Assembly: GCA_028678905.1 (NCBI GenBank)
Contig: JAJRCO010000272.1
Location: forward strand, 1 to 6,241
Origin: Methanomicrobiales archaeon
Lineage (GTDB): Archaea > Halobacteriota > Methanomicrobia > Methanomicrobiales > JACTUA01
DNA: 6,241 nt
Direction: 5' to 3'
In this document: piece after piece, positions 1 through 5,396 of the stretch
Layout: each line of letters begins with the position of its first letter
Numbering within the stretch: the stretch's first letter is position 1
The notes under the pieces: generated by a model
What the model was told of the DNA's origin: nothing
What the model saw: only the letters and a program-made list of their open reading frames with translations
Databases searched by the model: none
Program-made: the position numbers and the translations under genes

Positions 1-375
1 ATCCTCACAGACCGCGACGATGTCATCACCCACGATTTCGGGCCCGCATGCACTAAGCACAAAGAGGGCGGAGACGGGGAGCTCCTTTGCCTGCCGGATT
101 GTCCGTGCGAGAATGTCCTCGCCCCCGTGCACAATCTCATCGGTGCAGAGTTTCGTGCACAGGGTGATCGTCTCCATGTAGTCGCACTCCTGAGAGGCAA
201 ACGCATTGTTCACCAGGTACTCGCACCCCTGGGGAGAGTGGGCGAGCAGCGCCGAGCGGCTCACCCCCAGTGCCGTCAGGGCTGCACCGTGAAAGGCACA
301 GCGCAAATAGGGATCGCGGCACTTTTCGGAGAGGCCAGGAGCCTGAACATCTGTGGAATTAGCGGGGAGGTCCAT
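1..375 (-). CDS. Nitrogenase component 1-like beta (NifK-like) subunit, 3'-truncated by the window edge
   Basis: The first 125 codons of a NifK-like protein are visible; the rest lies beyond the left edge. Three cysteines match the P-cluster ligands of NifK: C26 in LRCAFHGAALTALG, C51 in HSPQGCEYL, and C110 in LSACGPEIVGDD, which aligns with the NifK segment TTCMAEVIGDD. The stretch TLCTKLCTDEIVHGGEDIL matches the NifK region SMTEDAAVFGGQQNM. The ATG lies inside the end of the upstream D-like gene (17-base overlap, different frame), and a G-rich run about 8 bases upstream could serve as ribosome binding site, so translation is probably coupled. In the family, the K-like subunit pairs with the D-like subunit in an alpha2beta2 complex that receives electrons from a NifH-like ATPase. 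No NifH-like gene is seen here; one may lie past the edge. The substrate is unknown. The family call is firm; the exact subgroup is not. Confidence 0.9.
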   Translation of the reverse strand, partial: MDLPANSTDVQAPGLSEKCRDPYLRCAFHGAALTALGVSRSALLAHSPQGCEYLVNNAFASQECDYMETITLCTKLCTDEIVHGGEDILARTIRQAKELPVSALFVLSACGPEIVGDDIVAVCED

Positions 376-1723
376 AGAGCATCCCCCGGAAGAGCCGGGA
401 ACGGGGCAGATGTTTGTTCTCAAAGGCCTGCCGGACCAGGGCCGCGATATTGGTGATGCCCCGGAAACCATACTGAGGCTGGAAAGCCGGGTTCATGAGA
501 GTCAGGTTCACCACCGGGCAGGGAGGGAAACGGCCGGCGTTTCCAAAGAAGATGGGATCCTCATACTCGCGGACGATCGCTTCGAGCTCCTCCTCGGTCT
601 CCTTGGAGGACCGGAAACTTCCCAGCCGGAAGAGCCCTTTGGTGAGGATAATCTCGGGATTCACCCCACTCTCAAGCAGGAATTTGATACTGGGCATCCG
701 TTCCTTGATCGTATAGGGATGTACGTTGATCACCACGGGATGGGCACCGAATTCTTCAGCCATCCGTGCCAGGGAGAGCGCCCGGATCGGCCCGGGGAAC
801 TCCGAGATCTCGATAATCCCGGTCTTTCCGTCGAGAGCCTGCCGCAGATAGGAGAGATCCGATGCCACCGCACGGGTCTCTTTTGCGATCACTGCCCGCG
901 CCTTCTCTCCCATCCCCAGGGGTTCCGCGATCCCGAGGAGCCATTCTTCTGTTGCGATGAGTCCGTAGGGCTGGCCGGTTTTACTGTAGGGGATCCCGAA
1001 GCGTTCCTGCATCAGATCGCCGAGTTTCTGCCCCCAGTCGTAACACCAGGAGGCGTTCAATTCTACCTCCCGGGCTCTCTTCAACTCCTCGACCGTGCAT
1101 CCCCCTGCAATAACCGCGTTCACGCTGATCCCCACTTCTCCGAGCAGGCGCTCTATCTCGTCCAGGTCCATGTCGAACTCGGTGGTGGTAGGGCCCCAGC
1201 GAGCCCCGAGGATGTTGATCGTTCCCCACCTCTTTTGTCGGGGAGGCTCCATCAGCTCCATGATGAGCTTAAAGGCATCCTCATATCCGGATCGGAAATC
1301 GCCGCCGAATCCTTCGCTGCGGAGGGCCAGCACCCGGCATCCCACTATCTTCTCTGCCTCGCGGGCGATACTCTCCACGTCATCTCCAATGATCCCGGAA
1401 CAGCAGCAGGAGAGGATGACGATGAGATCAGGGTGATACTTTGTGTAGGCCTCCTTTACGGACTCTAAGAGCTTTCCTTCACCTCCATAGATGATGTGGC
1501 TCTCGTCCAGCGATGTGCAGGCAGTCGGCTCCAGGGGAACTCCCCGGATCTCGCAGCATTCCCTGGTCCGGACAAAATCAGAGACGTAGAGCGGGCACCC
1601 GGTGGGACCGTGGACGAGAGGGACCACATGACGGATTCCGTTGATTACGTAATAGGCGGTAAAAAACTTACACATCGGGGCGTGGGACGCCTGGAGTTTG
1701 GGGATCATCTCCCCCGTCTCCAC
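359..1723 (-). CDS. Nitrogenase component 1-like alpha (NifD-like) subunit
   Basis: This 454-residue protein has the nitrogenase component 1 fold. By alignment from memory with Azotobacter NifD, C18, C43 (HGPTGC) and C107 (SCCCSGIIGDD) match P-cluster cysteines 62, 88 and 154, and C227 (LNASWCYDW) matches cofactor ligand Cys275. The cofactor histidine (His442) falls on Y418 (QPQYGFRG), and catalytic His195 falls near Y147. Key N2-reduction residues are therefore absent, and a different reduction is likely. CfbD of coenzyme F430 synthesis belongs to the same superfamily but works without a K-type partner, so the K-like gene directly downstream argues against it. Methylthio-alkane reductase-like or uncharacterised group IV enzymes remain possible. 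The start is uncertain: 1723 is a GTG without a clear ribosome binding site; the ATG at 1708 has GGAG 9 bases upstream; and the frame stays open to 1843. Confidence 0.88.
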   Translation of the reverse strand: METGEMIPKLQASHAPMCKFFTAYYVINGIRHVVPLVHGPTGCPLYVSDFVRTRECCEIRGVPLEPTACTSLDESHIIYGGEGKLLESVKEAYTKYHPDLIVILSCCCSGIIGDDVESIAREAEKIVGCRVLALRSEGFGGDFRSGYEDAFKLIMELMEPPRQKRWGTINILGARWGPTTTEFDMDLDEIERLLGEVGISVNAVIAGGCTVEELKRAREVELNASWCYDWGQKLGDLMQERFGIPYSKTGQPYGLIATEEWLLGIAEPLGMGEKARAVIAKETRAVASDLSYLRQALDGKTGIIEISEFPGPIRALSLARMAEEFGAHPVVINVHPYTIKERMPSIKFLLESGVNPEIILTKGLFRLGSFRSSKETEEELEAIVREYEDPIFFGNAGRFPPCPVVNLTLMNPAFQPQYGFRGITNIAALVRQAFENKHLPRSRLFRGMLYGPPR

Positions 1724-1762
1724 CTTCTCTACCAGTTGTTCTAGGTTGCCATGAAAGACGAT

Positions 1763-1776
1763 GGAATCACTTTTCC
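1763..1776. promoter_or_regulatory. GGAA-N6-TTCC palindrome, candidate NrpR-type operator
   Basis: The sequence GGAATCACTTTTCC is a GGAA-N6-TTCC inverted repeat. This matches the operator form I recall for NrpR, the nitrogen repressor of Methanococcus maripaludis nif and glnA. It lies about 45-60 bases downstream of the inferred transcription start and upstream of the D-like start codon, where a repressor could act. The site is also in the open frame that continues upstream from the D-like gene. The function is inferred from position and consensus only. Confidence 0.4.
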
Positions 1777-1839
1777 GATCGACCGATTCTCTCGTTAGCG
1801 TTTGATATCCGTCCTTATGTTGAGGATTCGTATGAAAGG

Positions 1840-1856
1840 TATATTATAGTATAGCA
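1840..1856 (-). promoter_or_regulatory. AT-rich core with TATA-like boxes, promoter for the nitrogenase-like genes
   Basis: The minus strand reads CTATACTATAATATACC here, the most AT-rich stretch between the divergent genes. An archaeal TATA box at this place would start transcription near 1820-1825 and give a leader of about 100 bases before the D-like start. The sequence is nearly symmetrical, so it could also serve the plus strand, with a start near 1876 for the DUF169 gene. This is read by eye and is not mapped. Confidence 0.45.
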
Positions 1857-1919
1857 AATGGCATACCTGTGTTGCAGATTACTTTTCTACGGAGGATACG
1901 CAGACGCTTGTGAAGCACG

Positions 1920-1927
1920 TTTATCTA
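1920..1927 (+). promoter_or_regulatory. TATA-like box for the DUF169 gene
   Basis: TTTATCTA is centred about 26 bases before the ATG at 1950 and 17 before the ATG at 1941. No Shine-Dalgarno sequence precedes either ATG. The spacing fits a leaderless transcript starting at the 1950 ATG. The symmetrical AT-rich core around 1848 is an alternative promoter. Confidence 0.35.
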
Positions 1928-1940
1928 TCTTCTTGACAGA

Positions 1941-2738
1941 ATGACCTCCATGGACACCGAGCTGCGGGACAAATTCATCCGGTTGTGGAATGACTATTTC
2001 GAGGGATCGGACCTGCCGATTACGTTCGGGATTGGCAAGGATACAGGATCCACTCCGAAAGCACCCGTACCGAAAGCCTGGAGATGTCTGGTCTGCGACC
2101 TGACCCGGATCCGCAAAGGAATCTCCCTTACCTTTGATCAGGAATCGCTTACCTGCAGCGGAGCAAAATTTTACCTGGGCTATACCACGGAACGGGCCCC
2201 GGAGTTCCGCTACTTCCTTTCCACCGGAAAGCCGGGAGTGGTGGAGGGTGAGCGATACAAGCGAACTCCCGAGATTGTCGAAAAATCGACCGGGCATGCT
2301 GAGCATATCCCTGCGGAGGGAAAATGCTACACCTTCAAGCGGTGGGATAGGCTTTCCAAGGACGATTCCCCCGAGGTAGTGATCTTCTTTGCCCGGCCGG
2401 AGGTGCTCTCGGGGCTCTTTACTCTGGCGAACTTCGACCAGACCGATCCCAACGGCGGGGTCACCTGTCCTTTCGGTGCCGGTTGCGGCTCCATGATCTA
2501 TCATCCGTGGCTGGAGCAGCAGAAGGAGCACCCGAGGGCCGTGCTGGGGATGTTTGATCCCTCCGCCCGCCCCTGCGTGATGCTGGATGTGCTGACCATG
2601 GCCATCCCGATGAAGAAATTCGTGCCGATGATCGATTACATGGAGGAGAGCTTCCTGATCACGAAATCCTGGGAGAAGGTGAAGAGGAAGATCCGGCAGA
2701 GCGAAGATCTCTACATCCGGCAGAAATCTCCGGCGTGA
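1941..2738 (+). CDS. DUF169 family protein (COG2043-like), uncharacterised, cysteine-rich
   Basis: The 265-residue soluble protein matches the DUF169 pattern known from methanogens and other anaerobes. It has a CxxC at C49/C52 (WRCLVCDL), C72 in the segment TCSGAKFYLG, C129, a CPFGAGCGSM motif with C176 and C182, and C212 in a stretch followed by LDVLTMAIPMKKF. There is no signal peptide or membrane segment. Seven cysteines, several in conserved-looking motifs, suggest metal or iron-sulfur binding, but this is inference and the family has no established function. Two start codons are possible, ATG 1941 and ATG 1950; no ribosome binding site is visible, and the TATA-like box at 1920-1927 favours leaderless translation from 1950 (262 residues). 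It is transcribed divergently from the nitrogenase-like genes across a 217-base gap, so shared regulation is plausible. No strong terminator follows. Confidence 0.82.
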   Translation: MTSMDTELRDKFIRLWNDYFEGSDLPITFGIGKDTGSTPKAPVPKAWRCLVCDLTRIRKGISLTFDQESLTCSGAKFYLGYTTERAPEFRYFLSTGKPGVVEGERYKRTPEIVEKSTGHAEHIPAEGKCYTFKRWDRLSKDDSPEVVIFFARPEVLSGLFTLANFDQTDPNGGVTCPFGAGCGSMIYHPWLEQQKEHPRAVLGMFDPSARPCVMLDVLTMAIPMKKFVPMIDYMEESFLITKSWEKVKRKIRQSEDLYIRQKSPA

Positions 2739-2867
2739 GAAGATCGTTCCCTCTATGTTTCTTCGAAGGCTATTAATTAATCCCTGAATCCTACACTCTC
2801 TTTCGAGAATCCTCTTCTTGCGTCCTCATGTCATTCTGCCAGTAATAATGGCCTGTTCAGAATACCC

Positions 2868-2873
2868 GTATAT
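2868..2873 (+). promoter_or_regulatory. TATA-like box before the ABC transporter operon
   Basis: GTATAT lies about 34 bases before the ATG at 2905, which would place the transcript start near 2897 and leave a very short leader. A second AT-rich candidate, TATTAATTAA at 2771-2780, would give a leader of roughly 100 bases. Nothing in the sequence decides between them. The 166-base gap from 2739 to 2904 shows no other feature. Confidence 0.3.
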
Positions 2874-2904
2874 CCCGGGAGGACCAATAGGTATAGCACA
2901 TTGC

Positions 2905-3828
2905 ATGGACGTTATTCGGGCGACGCATCTCTCCAAATCCTTCGGCCTGGTTAAGGCCGTCGATGATATCAGCATCACAGTGAAGCAGGGAGCCATCTAC
3001 GGATTCCTGGGTCCGAATGGTGCAGGCAAGACTACCACCATTCGCATGCTCACCGGTGTACTCACCCCGGATGCGGGATCGGTGGTTATCAACGGGATCG
3101 ACATGGCCAGGGATCCTCTCACCGCGAAGCTGGGAATGGGTGTGATCCCGGAGAACGGGACCGTATACGGTGATCTTACCGCGGAAGTAAACCTCCTCTG
3201 GACCGGCAAGTTCTACGGTATGGACCGCCTCACCCGGGAACGGAGGGCAGAGGAGCTCCTCTCCCAGCTCGGTCTTGCGGAACGGAAAAACGACCTGGTC
3301 CGCACCTACTCGAAAGGGATGCGGCAGCGGATTGGGATCGCCTGTGCTATCATCCACTCTCCACCGGTACTCTTTCTGGACGAACCGACCTCCGGGCTGG
3401 ATGTGGCCAGTCGCCGTCTCGTAATCCGGACCATCCGTGAGATGAATCAGCAAGGAAGCACCATCTTCCTTACAACCCATAATATCGAGGAGGCAAGTGC
3501 GCTTTGCACCACCGTCAGCATCATCAATCAGGGGCGGATCATCGCCACCGATAGCCCGGAGCGGTTGAGGAAGACCTACGACCTCACGCATTTCGTGGAG
3601 GTCTCGTTTGAGCAGCCGGTGAAAGCGGATTATTTCCCGCAGGATGGGATCGTCTCCCGGGTAGAACCCTGGGGAGATAAGTGGCGACTCTATACGGATG
3701 ATCCTGATCAGGTGATCAAGTTCCTCGCCCACCAGGCAGAACAGGATCACCTGACTATCCTTTCCCTCGCCACCTCCTCTCCCAGCCTGGAGGAGGCATT
3801 CGTGCAGCTCACGGAGGGTGAGGGATGA
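2905..3828 (+). CDS. ABC-2 type transporter ATP-binding protein
   Basis: This 307-residue cytoplasmic ATPase drives an exporter whose permease is the next gene. In order it shows Walker A GPNGAGKTT (36-44), a Q-loop region GVIPENG where glutamate (E83) stands at the usual glutamine as in many ABC-2 ATPases, the signature YSKGMRQR (135-142), Walker B VLFLDEPTSGLD (155-166), and the H-loop histidine in LTTH (H192). A C-terminal domain of about 100 residues ends in SLEEAFVQL, typical of ABC-2 exporters. I chose ATG 2905 because the conserved fold starts right after it (MDVIRATHLSKSFG); the frame is open upstream to a TTG at 2818, but that extension does not look like this family. The stop overlaps the permease start as ATGA. 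The substrate cannot be told; drugs, lipids, peptides or polysaccharides are all carried by relatives. Confidence 0.95.
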   Translation: MDVIRATHLSKSFGLVKAVDDISITVKQGAIYGFLGPNGAGKTTTIRMLTGVLTPDAGSVVINGIDMARDPLTAKLGMGVIPENGTVYGDLTAEVNLLWTGKFYGMDRLTRERRAEELLSQLGLAERKNDLVRTYSKGMRQRIGIACAIIHSPPVLFLDEPTSGLDVASRRLVIRTIREMNQQGSTIFLTTHNIEEASALCTTVSIINQGRIIATDSPERLRKTYDLTHFVEVSFEQPVKADYFPQDGIVSRVEPWGDKWRLYTDDPDQVIKFLAHQAEQDHLTILSLATSSPSLEEAFVQLTEGEG

Positions 3829-4571
3829 ACTTCACTCTCTTTGTCCGGAGCATTCGTCTCGTCGCGGAAAAGGACATGCGGATCTATTATTACAAGGGCC
3901 CGGTCATCATATTTGGGCTGCTCTTTCCCCTCCTCATGTTCCTCACCTTCTTTATCGGACGGAACCTGGATATCGTACTGTTCTACCCGGGATTTTTGGG
4001 AATGATGCTCTTCTTCACCGCATCATCTGTAGGTCCCCTCATCACTCCCTGGGAGAAACGGGAGAAGACCTACGAGCGACTCCTCTCCCTGCCGGTGACG
4101 TTGGAAAGCTTGATTCTGGGCGATCTCCTCGCGGGAGCGATCTTTGGGTGGATCATCACCCTGGTGGTGTGGGCCGCAAGCGTCGCAGTGCTGCATCTCC
4201 CTCTCGCCAATGCCGGTATCCTCATCATCGCCCTCTTCCTGGGATCGCTGGCCTTCGCGGCTCTTGGCTCGCTCCTCGCCTCTCCGGCGACAGATACCCC
4301 CTCCAACATCATGATGCTCTCCAGCCTGGTGCGGCTTCCTCTCATCTTCATCAGTGGGGTGTTTATCCCGCTAGGCCAGCTGGAAGGGTGGGCACGGGTG
4401 CTCACTTCCCTCTCCCCTCTCACCTACCTGGTGGATCTCTTTCATGGAGCACTGAACGGGGATGCGGTCTATCCGCCGTACATAGACATCCTGGTGCTCT
4501 TCCTGGTGATCGGGCTCTTTGTCTATACGGCCAAGCTCATCCAGCAGAGGAATCTGGTCCGGGGATCGTAG
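3825..4571 (+). CDS. ABC-2 type transporter permease
   Basis: This 248-residue integral membrane protein forms the channel of the exporter powered by the preceding ATPase. About six membrane segments are visible, at roughly residues 26-45, 52-72, 97-121, 127-153, 163-184 and 219-238. Family marks include EKREKTYERLLSLPVT (77-92), which follows the second helix, and the ABC-2 signature region SGVFIPLGQLEGW to LSPLTYLVD (177-204). The ATG overlaps the ATPase stop by four bases (ATGA), and GGAGG plus GAGG sit just upstream, so the two are translationally coupled. Length is normal for a full ABC-2 permease; it probably works as a homodimer with two ATPases. A longer reading frame over the same bases in another phase is a shadow without membrane-protein character. 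Confidence 0.93.
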   Translation: MNFTLFVRSIRLVAEKDMRIYYYKGPVIIFGLLFPLLMFLTFFIGRNLDIVLFYPGFLGMMLFFTASSVGPLITPWEKREKTYERLLSLPVTLESLILGDLLAGAIFGWIITLVVWAASVAVLHLPLANAGILIIALFLGSLAFAALGSLLASPATDTPSNIMMLSSLVRLPLIFISGVFIPLGQLEGWARVLTSLSPLTYLVDLFHGALNGDAVYPPYIDILVLFLVIGLFVYTAKLIQQRNLVRGS

Positions 4572-4581
4572 AGAGCAACGG

Positions 4582-4588
4582 TTTAAAG
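4582..4588 (+). promoter_or_regulatory. TATA-like box before the small membrane protein gene
   Basis: TTTAAAG is centred about 27 bases before the ATG at 4612, the exact spacing for a leaderless archaeal transcript. No Shine-Dalgarno sequence is seen before that ATG. The gene may therefore have its own promoter besides read-through from the ABC operon. Confidence 0.35.
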
Positions 4589-4611
4589 AGAACCTGATCC
4601 ACGTACACTAT

Positions 4612-4971
4612 ATGCCAGAAGAACGGCAGAAAGAGTATCATCGGCATCAGAGAAGATTCTCCTTCCTCCCTGCCGGTCTCCTCATCGGTCTCGGCGTAGG
4701 TCTGCTCGTAGGGTACCCGGCTTCGGGGGTGCTGATGGGCCTTGGGGCGGGATTTATCGCTTCGGCGTTCCTGCCTCTCGCGGAAGCGGAGACACCCGGA
4801 GGAAGGTTTTCGGTGGTGAGATGGGGGTGGGTGGTGGCCGGAATCATCCTGATACTCATCGGGGTCTGGCTGGCGTATTCACCACGCATTGCCTGGCCTT
4901 ACCTCATCGGTATCCTTCTAATTCTCGTGGGGGTCTGGTCTCTCCTCCGTGCGTTCCTGGGGAGAGGCTGA
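4612..4971 (+). CDS. Small four-helix membrane protein, unknown function
   Basis: I do not recognise a family for this 119-residue protein. A charged N-terminus (MPEERQKEYHRHQRR) is followed by two hydrophobic, glycine-rich helices at about 17-35 and 38-56, a short polar loop with EAETPGGR, and two more helices at about 71-89 and 94-114, each containing the pattern ILIGVW or ILVGVW. The second pair looks like an internal repeat (IILILIGVWLAY and ILLILVGVWSLL). It starts 41 bases after the permease stop on the same strand, so it is probably co-transcribed and could be an accessory membrane partner, though that is inference. The reading frame extends upstream to 4519 inside the permease gene, but the extension lacks sense in context; ATG 4612 is preferred. 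Two T-tracts follow its stop. Confidence 0.75.
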   Translation: MPEERQKEYHRHQRRFSFLPAGLLIGLGVGLLVGYPASGVLMGLGAGFIASAFLPLAEAETPGGRFSVVRWGWVVAGIILILIGVWLAYSPRIAWPYLIGILLILVGVWSLLRAFLGRG

Positions 4972-4991
4972 CATCCTTCCCGGATTAAGAA

Positions 4992-5008
4992 TTTTTTTCA
5001 AGATTTTT
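4992..5008 (+). terminator. Archaeal T-tract terminator after the ABC operon
   Basis: A run of seven T (4992-4998) followed by five T (5004-5008) lies 20-40 bases after the small membrane protein stop. T-runs without a hairpin are the usual termination signal in archaea. It would end transcription of the ABC and membrane protein genes. Confidence 0.6.
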
Positions 5009-5139
5009 ACTATTTCCACCCCAGCCAATCAAAGAGAGCGAATACGTGGATGACTCACCATAAAGCAAACCTACCCAATGAACCATATTTCGTTAATCAG
5101 AAATCATGAGGGCATTATTTCATTCATGAACATCTGTCA

Positions 5140-5159
5140 CCGGGAATATTTTATTCCGG
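5140..5159. repeat. Imperfect hairpin
   Basis: CCGGGAATA and TATTCCGG can pair in eight base pairs around a three-base TTT loop, with one bulged G in the left arm. No T-run follows on the plus strand, so a terminator is not supported. Confidence 0.4.
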
Positions 5160-5192
5160 GCAATGTAATCGCCTTGTGTGTCATACGGCGGA

Positions 5193-5286
5193 AAAGGATT
5201 TACCGATGAGTGTCTGGATTCTTGAACGTCTCAACGCAGTCATAAACAGGCCGGTATATCGACCATTGTCCAAGTGTAAATCCTTT
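5193..5286. repeat. 11-base perfect inverted repeat around a 72-base interior
   Basis: AAAGGATTTAC (5193-5203) is the exact reverse complement of GTAAATCCTTT (5276-5286). Just outside the left arm lies CGGCGG (5186-5191), which is complementary to CCGCCG (5311-5316). In RNA the left arm would contain the AAGGA in front of the small ORF at 5206, so pairing would hide that site. The structure is seen directly; a role is inference. Confidence 0.5.
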
Positions 5287-5304
5287 AGATTAGAACAGTC
5301 CTAA
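5206..5304 (+). CDS. Possible 32-residue small ORF, doubtful
   Basis: An ATG preceded by AAGGA at a 7-base spacing opens a frame of 32 codons beginning MSVWILERLNAVINR. There is no signal peptide or membrane helix and no recognisable domain. The same frame is open upstream to 5110, which could mean the remnant of a longer gene, or chance. Its ribosome binding site and its 3' part both fall in the arms of the 5193/5286 inverted repeat. Confidence 0.15.
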   Translation: MSVWILERLNAVINRPVYRPLSKCKSFRLEQS

Positions 5305-5344
5305 CGACCACCGCCGAACCTGTGAGATAATGAGTAGTTGCGCC

Positions 5345-5358
5345 ACGCGGCGCCGCGT
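5345..5358. repeat. Perfect 14-base GC-rich palindrome
   Basis: ACGCGGCGCCGCGT reads the same on both strands and stands out in AT-rich surroundings. An overlapping alternative hairpin, GCGCC-ACGC-GGCGC (5340-5353), is possible. It lies about 190 bases before the DUF1579-like gene and 40 before the small ORF at 5397. A dimeric regulator site is one explanation, without direct support. Confidence 0.5.
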
Positions 5359-5396
5359 ACTATTTCGTGAGTTCTCTTAATCAGAGGTAAGTAGAC

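Noticed and set aside
353..1468. Long plus-strand open frame of 371 codons opposite the D-like gene
   Set aside because: It is the antisense shadow of a clearly conserved nitrogenase-like gene and has no recognisable protein pattern.
359..1723. Assignment of the D-like gene as CfbD of coenzyme F430 synthesis
   Set aside because: CfbD acts without a K-type partner and is shorter, whereas here a K-like gene overlaps directly and both subunits carry full P-cluster cysteine sets.
1887..2531. Minus-strand frame of 214 codons opposite the DUF169 gene
   Set aside because: It is a shadow of the DUF169 gene, with no family pattern or start signals.
2818..2904. TTG start at 2818 giving a 29-residue extension of the ABC ATPase
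   Set aside because: The ATPase fold begins right at the ATG at 2905, and the TATA-like box at 2868 lies inside the extension.
2857..3750. Minus-strand frame of 297 codons opposite the ABC ATPase
   Set aside because: The plus strand carries all ABC ATPase motifs, and the antisense frame has none of its own.
3818..4597. Long open frame over the permease in another phase
   Set aside because: It is rich in Pro, Arg, His and Ser without domains, while the 3825 frame has six membrane helices and ABC-2 motifs and overlaps the ATPase as ATGA.
5050..5109. 19-codon ORF after the ABC operon terminator
   Set aside because: It is too short, lacks a ribosome binding site and has no supporting context.
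5140..5159. Hairpin as an intrinsic terminator
   Set aside because: No T-run follows on the plus strand, and nothing convincing is transcribed into it.
5110..5304. Open frame of 65 codons as a decayed gene
   Set aside because: No start codon with support at its beginning, no recognisable family, and the length is easily reached by chance.
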